DNA from: Ancylomarina euxina
GTDB taxonomy: Bacteria; Bacteroidota; Bacteroidia; Bacteroidales; Marinifilaceae
Reading direction: 5' to 3'
Assembly: GCF_003863355.1 (NCBI RefSeq)
Contig: NZ_QQWG01000020.1
Location: 1 to 64,000, forward strand
DNA: 64,000 nt
Below are positions 14,935-23,985 of the stretch, in pieces. Both the position numbers and the translations under genes were made by a program. The notes beneath the pieces were generated by a model that was not told where the DNA came from, made no database searches, and worked only from the letters and a program-made list of their open reading frames with translations. The first letter of the stretch is position 1. Every line of letters starts with the position of its first letter.

Positions 14935-17868
14935 TTATTCTTTTGAATGAAAAAAGACGTTTGAGGGGATGTTTTGTTTTTTGATACCCGAGCCTTCCCA
15001 TTCTACTTTTAAGTCAATATTATCAGAACATTGGTAGAAACCGAATTCGATTTTATGATAGCCTTCTGCTAATTTCAAACTTGCTTGTTGCCCAAATGCA
15101 TGCGATTTTCGGCCATCGCTTTCAAATTGTTCCTCACCATTAATTGTCAGTTTACAGCCATCATTCGCTGACATGTAAAATGTATAATCCCCTGATTTAG
15201 GAATTTTGATATAGCCATTTAAGCTTAGACCGATCCATTCGTTTCTGTTGCAAATATTAAGTGTTGGTACTGCAACGATACCCGTTTTTACAGGTATATC
15301 CAATGCATAATCATAAACAGAGCGATAAATACCTTCGTAATAAGAATAGCGCAGACCTTTTTCAACAGTAGATGAATTTAGGTCGATCGCTTTTTGTTTA
15401 TTAATTTGGCGAGTAACAACGTAACCTGGTTGACAACCCTCTTTGTACGAACGCATTTTTAATTGGGTGCTTTCTGAAATGGAAAATGCTTTGTCAAATT
15501 TATTACTAGTTTTAGATGGAATTGATCCATCAAGTGTATAGAAACATTCAGCTTCTGAATCATCACACTTAATATCAACTATGAATTTATTAATGAAGAT
15601 ATCGGATGATTCGCTTAGGTAAACAATTGGAGACGATTTATATATCGATTCTGAATCAGATTCTACTTGAGCCCAATTTTTGTTAGGTTCTAATCCCATC
15701 ACCAAATTAAGTTCTCCGCCTTTACTTATATCAGCATGAGACAGCAAGCTTTTATTCCAACTTGATCCGTTTAGGCTAGCAGATTGCACATATTGGTTTT
15801 TACGACTATTATTTTTTGCATTTATTACAAATGTATTGCCATTATCTAAATGCAAACTTATTTTATCGAATATTGGAGAACCAATAGAGTAAGTAGGAGA
15901 TCCAGGACAATCAGAATACAAACCTATTGAGCTTAGAACATACCAAGCTGACATCTGTCCGCAATCTTCATTACCACACAAGCCATCAGGAGTATCTTTG
16001 TATTGCGTTTGCATAATATGACGAACTCTGCTTTGTGTTTTCCAGGCCGCATTGGCATAGTTGTATAGATAAGCCATATGATGACTTGGTTCGTTACCAT
16101 GAGCGTATTGACCAATCAGGCCGCTCACATCAGTTAGTTCTTCTAGCTCATGTTCCATTTCGGTTGTGAACAATCTATCGAGCCAATTTTCCAGTTCTTT
16201 TTTACTTCCCAATAAATTGGTGATTCCTGCGATATCATGTGGAACAAAAAGACTGTATTGATATGAGTTTCCTTCAGTATAATTATAACCGACAGCTGTA
16301 GGATCGAATTCTCCTACCCATGAATGATCATCATTTTTACCTCGCATAAATCCTACTGAAGGATCGTAAATATTTTTATAGTTTGAAGCACGATTCATAA
16401 AGTAATCGTAATCCTCTTGCTTATTTAAAGCTTTGGCAACTTGTGCAATACACCAATCATTATAAGCATATTCCAATGTTTTTGATACGCCTTGGCTACT
16501 TTTGTTTGAAGGGACATAACCTAGAGTCTTGTATGCTTTTAAGCCTCGCTTGTCAAGCATGGCTGTTTTCTTCATCTCGATATAAGCTTCCTCAATATTA
16601 AAATTTGTAATGCCTTTAGCATGGGCATCGGCAATAAGCGATACAGCGTGATATCCAATCATGCATCTTGTATCGTTTGAGGCCAGTTCCCACATTGGTA
16701 ACTCTCCAAATTCTTTACTTTTTTGAACCAAACATTGAGCAAAATCACCTGTACGTTCAGGTTCTATAATACTTAACAATGGATGCAAAGCACGAAAGGT
16801 GTCCCATAAAGAGAATACGGTGTAATTTGTAAAACCATTTGCGTGGTGTACTTTTCCATCCATACCTCGGTACTTACCATCAACATCCTGAGAAATGTTA
16901 GGCGTTAAAAGGCTGTGATAAAGTGCTGAATAGAATATTCTTTTTTCTTTGGCAGATCCACCTTCAACTTCAATTTTACTAAGGCTTTTATTCCATTTTG
17001 TACTTGCCAACTGTTTGGCTTTATCGAAATTAAGATTTGCTGATTCTTCTTCTTCTAAATTTTTTCGTGCACCCTCTGCACTTACTGCTGATAGTGCTAC
17101 TTTTACTTCAAGTTGTTCGCCCTTTTTTACAGAAAAGAGTGCTGTTGATTGTAGTTGCTTTCCTTTGGCATTTTTTGAAGAACTTGTTTCTTCTCTATCC
17201 TTAAAAATTTTTGTTGAATTGAAGGGCTTTGAAAACTCGATAGCGAAGAATAATTGTTGGTCACCTGCCCAATATTTTGACCTTCTTTTTCCTTGAATGG
17301 TTTTTGGACCAGTAACTTCAATCTCAGAATCAATCACAGGATCTCTGTGAATTAAATCTAGCAAAACATTGACATTGCCAGTTTTGGTGAATGTGTATCG
17401 ATGAAAGCCAATTCTTTCGGTAGCGGTCATCTCAGCTTTTACCTGATAATCATCCAAGAAAACGGAGTAATAGCCAGGTGTGGCCGTTTCAGTTTCGTGT
17501 GAAAAGCGTGAACGATATCCAGAATCTGGATTTTGACTTGTTCCGGAATTCAAATTTAATTTTCCCGTAATTGGTATTAGTAAAACATCACCATAATCAG
17601 AAACACCAGTTCCCGACAGATGAGTATGGCTAAAACCAATGATAGAAGAATCCGAGTAGTGATAGCCTCCACAACCATCCCATGATTCATCGTTTCGGGT
17701 ATCAGGGCTTAATTGAACCATACCAAAGGGAACCTGTGCACCAGGATAGGTATGTCCGTGTCCTCCGGTTCCAATAAAGGGATCAACCCATTTAGTATAG
17801 TCTTTTTCTGTATCACACGAGTAGATGCTGATACTTAAGGTTAAAAAAATAAGAATATTTTTAATCAT
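14935..17868 (-). CDS. GH92 alpha-mannosidase lipoprotein with CHB_HEX and PA14 domains
   Basis: This 977-residue protein starts with a lipoprotein signal ending SIYSC. The GH92 fold spans about 25-740 and starts YTKWVDPFIGTGGHGHTYPGA. Hallmarks are SLWDTFRALHP, HGNEPSHH and GNEDCGQMSAWY, which contribute to the calcium site and the acid/base centre. The family removes terminal alpha-mannose with inversion. After the catalytic part come a chitobiase C-terminal-like module (about 755-825, CFYTLDGSIPS pattern) and a PA14 domain (about 840-970, YTFYMSANDGCKLTINGE pattern). Both are probably for binding glycan or cell wall. The two sibling GH92 genes lack these modules. It is probably surface-attached. 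Confidence 0.93.
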   Translation of the reverse strand: MIKNILIFLTLSISIYSCDTEKDYTKWVDPFIGTGGHGHTYPGAQVPFGMVQLSPDTRNDESWDGCGGYHYSDSSIIGFSHTHLSGTGVSDYGDVLLIPITGKLNLNSGTSQNPDSGYRSRFSHETETATPGYYSVFLDDYQVKAEMTATERIGFHRYTFTKTGNVNVLLDLIHRDPVIDSEIEVTGPKTIQGKRRSKYWAGDQQLFFAIEFSKPFNSTKIFKDREETSSSKNAKGKQLQSTALFSVKKGEQLEVKVALSAVSAEGARKNLEEEESANLNFDKAKQLASTKWNKSLSKIEVEGGSAKEKRIFYSALYHSLLTPNISQDVDGKYRGMDGKVHHANGFTNYTVFSLWDTFRALHPLLSIIEPERTGDFAQCLVQKSKEFGELPMWELASNDTRCMIGYHAVSLIADAHAKGITNFNIEEAYIEMKKTAMLDKRGLKAYKTLGYVPSNKSSQGVSKTLEYAYNDWCIAQVAKALNKQEDYDYFMNRASNYKNIYDPSVGFMRGKNDDHSWVGEFDPTAVGYNYTEGNSYQYSLFVPHDIAGITNLLGSKKELENWLDRLFTTEMEHELEELTDVSGLIGQYAHGNEPSHHMAYLYNYANAAWKTQSRVRHIMQTQYKDTPDGLCGNEDCGQMSAWYVLSSIGLYSDCPGSPTYSIGSPIFDKISLHLDNGNTFVINAKNNSRKNQYVQSASLNGSSWNKSLLSHADISKGGELNLVMGLEPNKNWAQVESDSESIYKSSPIVYLSESSDIFINKFIVDIKCDDSEAECFYTLDGSIPSKTSNKFDKAFSISESTQLKMRSYKEGCQPGYVVTRQINKQKAIDLNSSTVEKGLRYSYYEGIYRSVYDYALDIPVKTGIVAVPTLNICNRNEWIGLSLNGYIKIPKSGDYTFYMSANDGCKLTINGEEQFESDGRKSHAFGQQASLKLAEGYHKIEFGFYQCSDNIDLKVEWEGSGIKKQNIPSNVFFHSKE

Positions 17869-17891
17869 GACGCTTTGGTGTTGGCTTATTT

Positions 17892-17922
17892 AAAGACCAC
17901 TATCAATGCAATAGTGGCCTTT
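17892..17922 (-). terminator. intercistronic hairpin
   Basis: A 12-bp stem, AAAGACCACTAT / ATAGTGGCCTTT (one G-U pair), has a 7-nt loop. It lies between the BSP peptidase stop and the GH92 start on the minus strand. Confidence 0.55.
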
Positions 17923-17947
17923 TATGCTTGGCTGAGTTTATTTGGTA

Positions 17948-19963
17948 TTATTCTGCTGTTCCGAACAATTCCATTTCTCCAATCATTATTCTTTTATTAT
18001 CTCCTTCTTCAATTTCAGCAGACATCGTGATTTTATGGAATTTATAGTATTCCGAATTTTCGAAAGCAAACTCTTTTCTCTCTTCAAATGCGATGATACC
18101 TGTTTCAGTTACAGCGGTGATTTCAGTCCAGTTTTGACCATCATTTGAACCTAGAAGAACAAATTCATCTGGTGTAAATACGAAATCAATACCGAAAAGG
18201 TTAGCAGTAGCGCTAATGGATAGTCTGTTGACATTGTATTTTTTTTCTGTTTCGAATACAAACCAGGTGTTGTCATTCATATTGAAGAATGAGCTTCCCG
18301 GATTATTATCGTATGCTAAGGTTGGTGCTCCCCAATCAAAAAAGTCAAAGTCTTCAGATTGAACGGCTGAGGAGATCAATTTTTCTGTGATATCAACTTC
18401 TCCTTCTTCTTCCTCCTCAACGACTGGAATTCCGTTAAAAAGTTCAATTTCCGACAACTGAAAGATGTCTCCATCTGTATTTTCAAATTCGAATTTATAT
18501 GACTTGTATCCATTTGTATTCTCGAATTCAAATTGTCTTGTTTGGTTTCTTCCAGTAAAAGCTTCATCTGTACGAGCATCTAATTCAACCCATGTACTTC
18601 CATCATTACTACCTAATAATTTCCAATTTTTTGGATCTCTACCAGGAGCATCGTTACCTGATGTTAATGTGTAAGCTTGAACAACATCTAATTTTTGACA
18701 ATCAAGTTGAACCCAGGTGTTATTTGTGAAAATCAAGAATTTTGAACCAAAATCATTATCAATTAAGTTACCTACAGCTTCAGCTTCCGGAGAATCATAA
18801 GCTTCATCTCTGGTAGCTGTGCATCCTTTTTCTGTAATATCTACAACTTCTCCAGAGTCACTTGGGTATTCAAAAGTTGTTCTATTATCTCTCAGATCTT
18901 TTAGCTCTGCATCGATTTGTGTAATCTTACCAGAAGATAGATCTGATTGATATTCATCCCACAATGCACTAACAGAAGCTTCATTACCTAATACTCTCTT
19001 AATCGCAGTATCCCAAGACCATGGGGTGACGAAGTTTACAGATTGATTGAATTTATAAGCAAAGTCGATATCTTTACTGTGCAACCAGTCGATAAAGAAA
19101 GCAGACGTATTATAACCATCATTCCAGTTACCACCTGATTGACGACGTGAGGTTGATGTAAAACCTTCAACGTAGCGCACGTAATCGGCAATTCCTTCGA
19201 TAAAGCCAAAAAAGTCTGTTCCTTGTTCATAACCACCAGCACCTTTAGGCTCATATTGATAGCCATGTGTAATTTCATGAACTAAAACACCTTCAATTTC
19301 TTTAATCAGATCTTCATCGGATAAGCCTTCGTTTTTTTTCTGCATTAAATAGCTTGAGCTAAAACTGATATTGATGTGTGGTGGTGTTCCTCCTTTAGCT
19401 GATAATGTCTGAGAATCTTCGATGGTATAGGTGATATCTGTAATGCTGTTAACCTCTTCGGAGCTTTTAAATAGCTCGACACATACTTGCAAACAAACTT
19501 TTTTGATAAAATCCTGTTCGTTAGGAATTAATGAGGCATATAAACTTCCATTTTCATCAATTGTTTTATTGGTAAAATGAATGTTTGGGAACTGAAAATC
19601 TTCCCAACCAGCTGTTTCGTATATTGTAATATAACTTTCTTCTATTTTTTCACCTTCGCCAAACTCGTTAGTAACTAGTAGATTTACATTGAATGTGCCA
19701 GCGTTTGCATATTTTACGACAGGATTTTCTTCAGTACTAGTAGCAGGTTCACCACCTTCGAAAGTCCATTCAAACGTTTTTCCGTTTAAAGTTTCGTTGG
19801 TAAACTGAATGGAGTTCCCTATAAAAACACGTTGATTATCAGTTGAAAATTTGGGTGATACTTTAGCTTCTATCCTGGAAAGATCCAGACTTTCGTCTTT
19901 ATCACAGTTTGTGAATAAAATTACAGCTAGAAAAATTAAGCTGAGGTTTAGTAATTTTCTCAT
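17948..19963 (-). CDS. BSP-family metallopeptidase lipoprotein with PKD and two discoidin-like domains
   Basis: This 671-residue lipoprotein has a signal ending LFTNC. Domain order is PKD (about 33-118, FEWTFEGGEP and AGTFNVNLLVTN), basic secretory protein-type zinc peptidase (about 120-345, HEITH at 229-233, then FIEGIADYVR with E256), and two F5/8 type C (discoidin-like) domains (about 376-505 and 520-671). The BSP family has an HExxH zincin motif and is thought to degrade proteins outside the cell. The discoidin-like domains probably bind glycans. In this locus it could cleave the protein part of glycoproteins. It has a paralogue immediately upstream with the domain order rearranged. Confidence 0.85.
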   Translation of the reverse strand: MRKLLNLSLIFLAVILFTNCDKDESLDLSRIEAKVSPKFSTDNQRVFIGNSIQFTNETLNGKTFEWTFEGGEPATSTEENPVVKYANAGTFNVNLLVTNEFGEGEKIEESYITIYETAGWEDFQFPNIHFTNKTIDENGSLYASLIPNEQDFIKKVCLQVCVELFKSSEEVNSITDITYTIEDSQTLSAKGGTPPHINISFSSSYLMQKKNEGLSDEDLIKEIEGVLVHEITHGYQYEPKGAGGYEQGTDFFGFIEGIADYVRYVEGFTSTSRRQSGGNWNDGYNTSAFFIDWLHSKDIDFAYKFNQSVNFVTPWSWDTAIKRVLGNEASVSALWDEYQSDLSSGKITQIDAELKDLRDNRTTFEYPSDSGEVVDITEKGCTATRDEAYDSPEAEAVGNLIDNDFGSKFLIFTNNTWVQLDCQKLDVVQAYTLTSGNDAPGRDPKNWKLLGSNDGSTWVELDARTDEAFTGRNQTRQFEFENTNGYKSYKFEFENTDGDIFQLSEIELFNGIPVVEEEEEGEVDITEKLISSAVQSEDFDFFDWGAPTLAYDNNPGSSFFNMNDNTWFVFETEKKYNVNRLSISATANLFGIDFVFTPDEFVLLGSNDGQNWTEITAVTETGIIAFEERKEFAFENSEYYKFHKITMSAEIEEGDNKRIMIGEMELFGTAE

Positions 19964-20005
19964 AATTTGATTGTTTTTTGTAATGAAATTAAAAATTGAA
20001 TAGGA

Positions 20006-21475
20006 TTAGACTTTTTGTTTTGAATTGGCTTGAGAATTCGATTCCAAAAATGCTTGATAGTCATCCCATAAATCAGAAACTGAGGAGGTAAGAATCTCTT
20101 GAGTTGCTTTTTCCCATGACCAAGGAATAATCGTTAGTGTCGTTTGATTGAGTTTATAGACGAAATCAGCATCTTTATTGTGCAACCAATCGATAAAAAA
20201 AGCTGTTGTTTTATAGCCATCATTCCAATGTCCTCCTGGTTTTCTGTAGTTCAAGTTTGAGTAGCCAGCTTTGTATCTTACATAGTCAGCTGTACCTTCT
20301 AAAAACCCAAAGAAATCGGTTCCTTGTTGATAACCTCCGGCGCCTTTAGGAGAGTATTGATAACCATGAGTAAGTTCATGATAGAGTACACCTACAATTT
20401 CAGAGATGAGTTCATCTTTACTCATACTACCTTTTTTATTCATTAGATAACTTGAGCTAAAAAAGATGTTGATGTGTGGCGGATTTCCTCCTTTAGCAGA
20501 AATAGTTTCCATATCTTCAATAGAATAATCAAGTATATCCAGTGTATTTATTTCATCGACACTGCGATATAAAATCTTACAAACGTCTAAGCATACTTTA
20601 TTTATTAAATCGATAGGTTCAGGTATCAATTCTTTGTAAAAGTCTCCATTACCTCCTAATGTTTTGTTAATGAAATTTGTTTTGGGATATTGAAACTGAT
20701 TCCAAGCTCCTTCTCGTTTCACAACAATAAAGTCGTTTAATTTTATGGTATCAGAAAGTTCATTGTTTTGAGCAATTAATTGAACGTCATATTTTCCATG
20801 AGACTTATATGTGACTAGAGGGTTAGCTTCCTGACTTGTTTCAGGTGATCCTCCTTCGAAATACCACTGGTGGCTATCAGCTTTCTCAGAAAGGTTTGTA
20901 AAGCTTACTTCTCCTTTATTGAAAAATGATTGCTTATCCGATGAAAATAAAGCGATAGGATTTTTATCGGTTGAATCCCAATTGCCCCAGAGTTCAACTT
21001 CAGACAATTGAAGAATATCATTAGCCTTGGTCGAAAGATTTAATCGATAAAACTGATAATTGTCTGAATTTGAAATTGAAAATCCCAAAACCTGGTTTCG
21101 CTCTGTAAATGTTACATTATGTTGCTTGTCAAGCAATGTCCATGATGTGCGATCATTACTGGCTTCTAAGGTCCAGGTTTTTGGATCTCGGGATTCTTCA
21201 TCACCACCTGAAACAATAGAGTAATGACTTAGCTTGCATTTCTTCAGAATTTGAAACTCTATTGTGCTAGAATGACTAAATGTTAAGAATTTTGAATAGA
21301 TGTCATTATCCGTTAATTTACTAATGTCTTCACCTATAGGCGAATTTTCTGAATTAGACTCTGTGATACATTTATAATTTGTGACATCAATTACTAGCTT
21401 CCTTTCATTTGAACAGGATATAGCAATGGCCGTTATACTTGCTAAAAGCAGGTATTTATTGATTTTCTGTGTCAT
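20006..21475 (-). CDS. BSP-family metallopeptidase lipoprotein with N-terminal discoidin-like domain
   Basis: This 489-residue lipoprotein has a signal ending AIAISC. Domain order is discoidin-like (about 28-165, with RDPKTWTLEASNDRTSW and NDILQLSEVELWG), PKD (about 172-252, HQWYFEGGSPETS), and BSP peptidase (about 258-480, HELTH at 366-370, then FLEGTADYVR). The discoidin domain is clearly homologous to the first C-terminal one of the downstream paralogue but sits at the opposite end. The peptidase halves are close relatives over their whole length (PPHINIxFSSSYLM, KGAGGYxQGTDFFGF). The role is probably extracellular proteolysis of glycoproteins; substrates are not known. Confidence 0.85.
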   Translation of the reverse strand: MTQKINKYLLLASITAIAISCSNERKLVIDVTNYKCITESNSENSPIGEDISKLTDNDIYSKFLTFSHSSTIEFQILKKCKLSHYSIVSGGDEESRDPKTWTLEASNDRTSWTLLDKQHNVTFTERNQVLGFSISNSDNYQFYRLNLSTKANDILQLSEVELWGNWDSTDKNPIALFSSDKQSFFNKGEVSFTNLSEKADSHQWYFEGGSPETSQEANPLVTYKSHGKYDVQLIAQNNELSDTIKLNDFIVVKREGAWNQFQYPKTNFINKTLGGNGDFYKELIPEPIDLINKVCLDVCKILYRSVDEINTLDILDYSIEDMETISAKGGNPPHINIFFSSSYLMNKKGSMSKDELISEIVGVLYHELTHGYQYSPKGAGGYQQGTDFFGFLEGTADYVRYKAGYSNLNYRKPGGHWNDGYKTTAFFIDWLHNKDADFVYKLNQTTLTIIPWSWEKATQEILTSSVSDLWDDYQAFLESNSQANSKQKV

Positions 21476-21512
21476 ATTTTTTCTTAGTGAGTTTTTCTCA
21501 GAATAGTTGATT

Positions 21513-21556
21513 TTTCACTGAAAACAAAGACTTTGCCATCTCTGTTTTCAGTGAAA
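21513..21556 (-). terminator. intercistronic hairpin
   Basis: A perfect 14-bp stem, TTTCACTGAAAACA / TGTTTTCAGTGAAA, has a 16-nt loop. It lies between the GH92 stop and the BSP start. The lack of a T tract on the minus strand argues for mRNA processing or stability rather than full termination. Confidence 0.5.
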
Positions 21557-21566
21557 TGTGAGTTAT

Positions 21567-23909
21567 CTAGTTTTTAGTATTTGAGTAAGGAAAGCTGTCT
21601 TCAGAATGACCCCATTTTTTGTTAGGACGATGACTCATTTTAAAAATAAGCTCACCTCCATTTACAATATCCTTGTGCTTAATGAAATTGTATTTCCAAG
21701 GCTTTCCATTTAGAGTAACGGACTTGATATATTTATTTTTATCAGAGTAATTAGGTGCCTTTATCACAAAGTTTTTTCCATTTTCAAGCTTGATCTTAGC
21801 TTCCTTAACCGATGGAGCTCCTATAACATATTGTCCTGATCCCGGGCATACTGGATAAAAACCCAGGGATGAGAAAATATACCAGGCTGACATCTGTCCA
21901 CAATCATCGTTTCCACATAAGCCATCGGGTTTATTCAGGTATTTTGTTTTCATGATTTCGTGAATGCGTTCTTGAGTTTTCCATGGTTTTCCGGCCCAAT
22001 TATACATATAAGCCACATGATGGCTAGGCTCGTTTCCGTGCACATACCCACCCATAATACCTTCTCTGGTAATATCTTCGTTGTGAGCAAAATACTTGTC
22101 AGGAATATGCATGGTAAAAAGCGAATCCAGATGTACTGCAAATCGCTCCTTACCACCCATCTTACTTACCAAACCACTTACATTCTGAGGAACATATAAA
22201 GAGTAGTTCCACGAATTTCCTTCTATAAAACCAGCTGCATGTGTATCTAAGGGATCGAAAGGTGAAACCCACTCGCCAGCTTTTGTCTTTGCTCTAATGT
22301 ATCCTGATTCCTCATCGAATAAATTTTTCCAGTTTTCAGATCGCTTCAGATACTCTTTTTCGATTTCAGTTTTTCCCAATGACTTTGCAAATTGGGAAAT
22401 GGTATAATCATCGTAAGCATATTCAAGAGTGATTGAAGCACCTACTTTACTGCTTTCGTGAGGGACATAATTGTATTTTTTATAATCACCAATTCCATCG
22501 TACATATTGTAGTTTGCACTTGCAAGACAGGCTTCCAAAGCTTTTTCAGGATCAAAGCCACGCAAGCCATTTATCCAGGCATCTGCAATAACAGGTACGG
22601 CATGATAACCAATCATACACCAGTTTTCGTTTCCGAAATGACTCCAAACAGGCAGAACCTTATGGACGCTTTGCTCATAATGAGCTAGCATAGAGTTTAT
22701 CATATCTGAGGAACGTTTAGGCTGGATAAGTGAAAGCAAAGGGTGTTGTGCTCTGTAGGTATCCCACAATGAGAATACAGTATAATTGGTAAAACCCTTA
22801 GCCTGGTGGATGTTATGATCCAATCCACGATATTTTCCATCCACATCCATATATTCTACAGGATTGATAAAAGAATGATAAAGCGAGGTATACAATGTTG
22901 TTTTCTTTTCATTTGAAGCCGTCACATCAATTCTATTCAGCTCATTATTCCATGCAGCCTTTGTTTCAGCTCTGGTACGATCAAAATCAAAATGAGGAAT
23001 TTCTGCTTTTAGATTTTTCAATGCACCTTCAGTACTAACTGCTGACAGAGCAAATTTGATTTTAATTTGTTCATTTTCTTCTGTAGAAAAATCGAAATTA
23101 GCGGTTAACGCTTTGCCTGCCATTTCAGGGAAATTCTTTGTCTCATCGAATTTTCTCCAGAAACCATTATAAATGACTTTTTCATCATTCTGACAACCGT
23201 ATTTCTTAATTGGCTTTGAAAAGCTAATCGCAAAATAGAGGTAGTTGGTTCTAGCCCAACCGCGAGTAATTCTATAGCCTGTAACCAAAGTATCGTTTTC
23301 AACTCTAATAGTTGACCACAGAACTTTTCCATCGTAGTTGTAAATACCATGATTAAGGTCTAAAATAATATGAGCATCATCCGTTTTAGGGAATGTATAT
23401 TGGTGAAAGCCGACGCGCTGTGTTGCTGTTAACTCAGCTTTAATTTTATAATCATCTAACTCTACCGTATAGTATCCAGGTTCTGCATTTTCTGTCTCTT
23501 TACGGTACATTGAACGGTAACCCTTTTTTGTGTCTTCGATTGTTCCAGAATTGTAATTGACTTTACCTACAGTTGGCATGATTAAAAAATCACCCAGGTC
23601 TGAATGACCTGTTCCGCTTAAGTGAGTGTGACTAAACCCAACAATGGATTTATCGGTGTATTGGTAACCTGCACAGTAACGGTAGACATCTTTATTGTAT
23701 TTCCCGTTTGTAGAAAATAAAATGCTATCGGTATCCGGACTTAATTGCACCATTCCGAAGGGAGCACAAGCTCCAGGGAATGTATGCCCCATCTCCTGAG
23801 TTCCGATGAAGGGATCGACGTATTGTGTGAGATCCTTATCCTGGGCACTTAAGTTTGAGTAACTTAAAAAGCCTAATGCTGCAATAAGAAAATAAGTCAG
23901 TGACTTCAT
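21567..23909 (-). CDS. GH92 family alpha-mannosidase, exported
   Basis: This 780-residue protein consists of a GH92 domain only. It has an ordinary signal peptide (cleavage near SNLSAQD) and no lipobox, so it is likely periplasmic. GH92 landmarks are YVDPFIGTQEMGHTFPGA near the N-terminus, GFSHTHLSGTGHSDLGD, TVFSLWDTYRAQHPL, HGNEPSHH and GNDDCGQMSAWY. Family members are calcium-dependent exo-mannosidases acting on alpha-1,2, 1,3, 1,4 or 1,6 bonds; linkage cannot be told from these motifs. It is the second of two consecutive GH92 genes after susD. Confidence 0.93.
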   Translation of the reverse strand: MKSLTYFLIAALGFLSYSNLSAQDKDLTQYVDPFIGTQEMGHTFPGACAPFGMVQLSPDTDSILFSTNGKYNKDVYRYCAGYQYTDKSIVGFSHTHLSGTGHSDLGDFLIMPTVGKVNYNSGTIEDTKKGYRSMYRKETENAEPGYYTVELDDYKIKAELTATQRVGFHQYTFPKTDDAHIILDLNHGIYNYDGKVLWSTIRVENDTLVTGYRITRGWARTNYLYFAISFSKPIKKYGCQNDEKVIYNGFWRKFDETKNFPEMAGKALTANFDFSTEENEQIKIKFALSAVSTEGALKNLKAEIPHFDFDRTRAETKAAWNNELNRIDVTASNEKKTTLYTSLYHSFINPVEYMDVDGKYRGLDHNIHQAKGFTNYTVFSLWDTYRAQHPLLSLIQPKRSSDMINSMLAHYEQSVHKVLPVWSHFGNENWCMIGYHAVPVIADAWINGLRGFDPEKALEACLASANYNMYDGIGDYKKYNYVPHESSKVGASITLEYAYDDYTISQFAKSLGKTEIEKEYLKRSENWKNLFDEESGYIRAKTKAGEWVSPFDPLDTHAAGFIEGNSWNYSLYVPQNVSGLVSKMGGKERFAVHLDSLFTMHIPDKYFAHNEDITREGIMGGYVHGNEPSHHVAYMYNWAGKPWKTQERIHEIMKTKYLNKPDGLCGNDDCGQMSAWYIFSSLGFYPVCPGSGQYVIGAPSVKEAKIKLENGKNFVIKAPNYSDKNKYIKSVTLNGKPWKYNFIKHKDIVNGGELIFKMSHRPNKKWGHSEDSFPYSNTKN

Positions 23910-23985
23910 ATGAGTTGATTTTTGAGTTTACTTTTTATGTGACATGCTCTTCATTTTCATGAAAAAACATGGCATTACTACCTGT

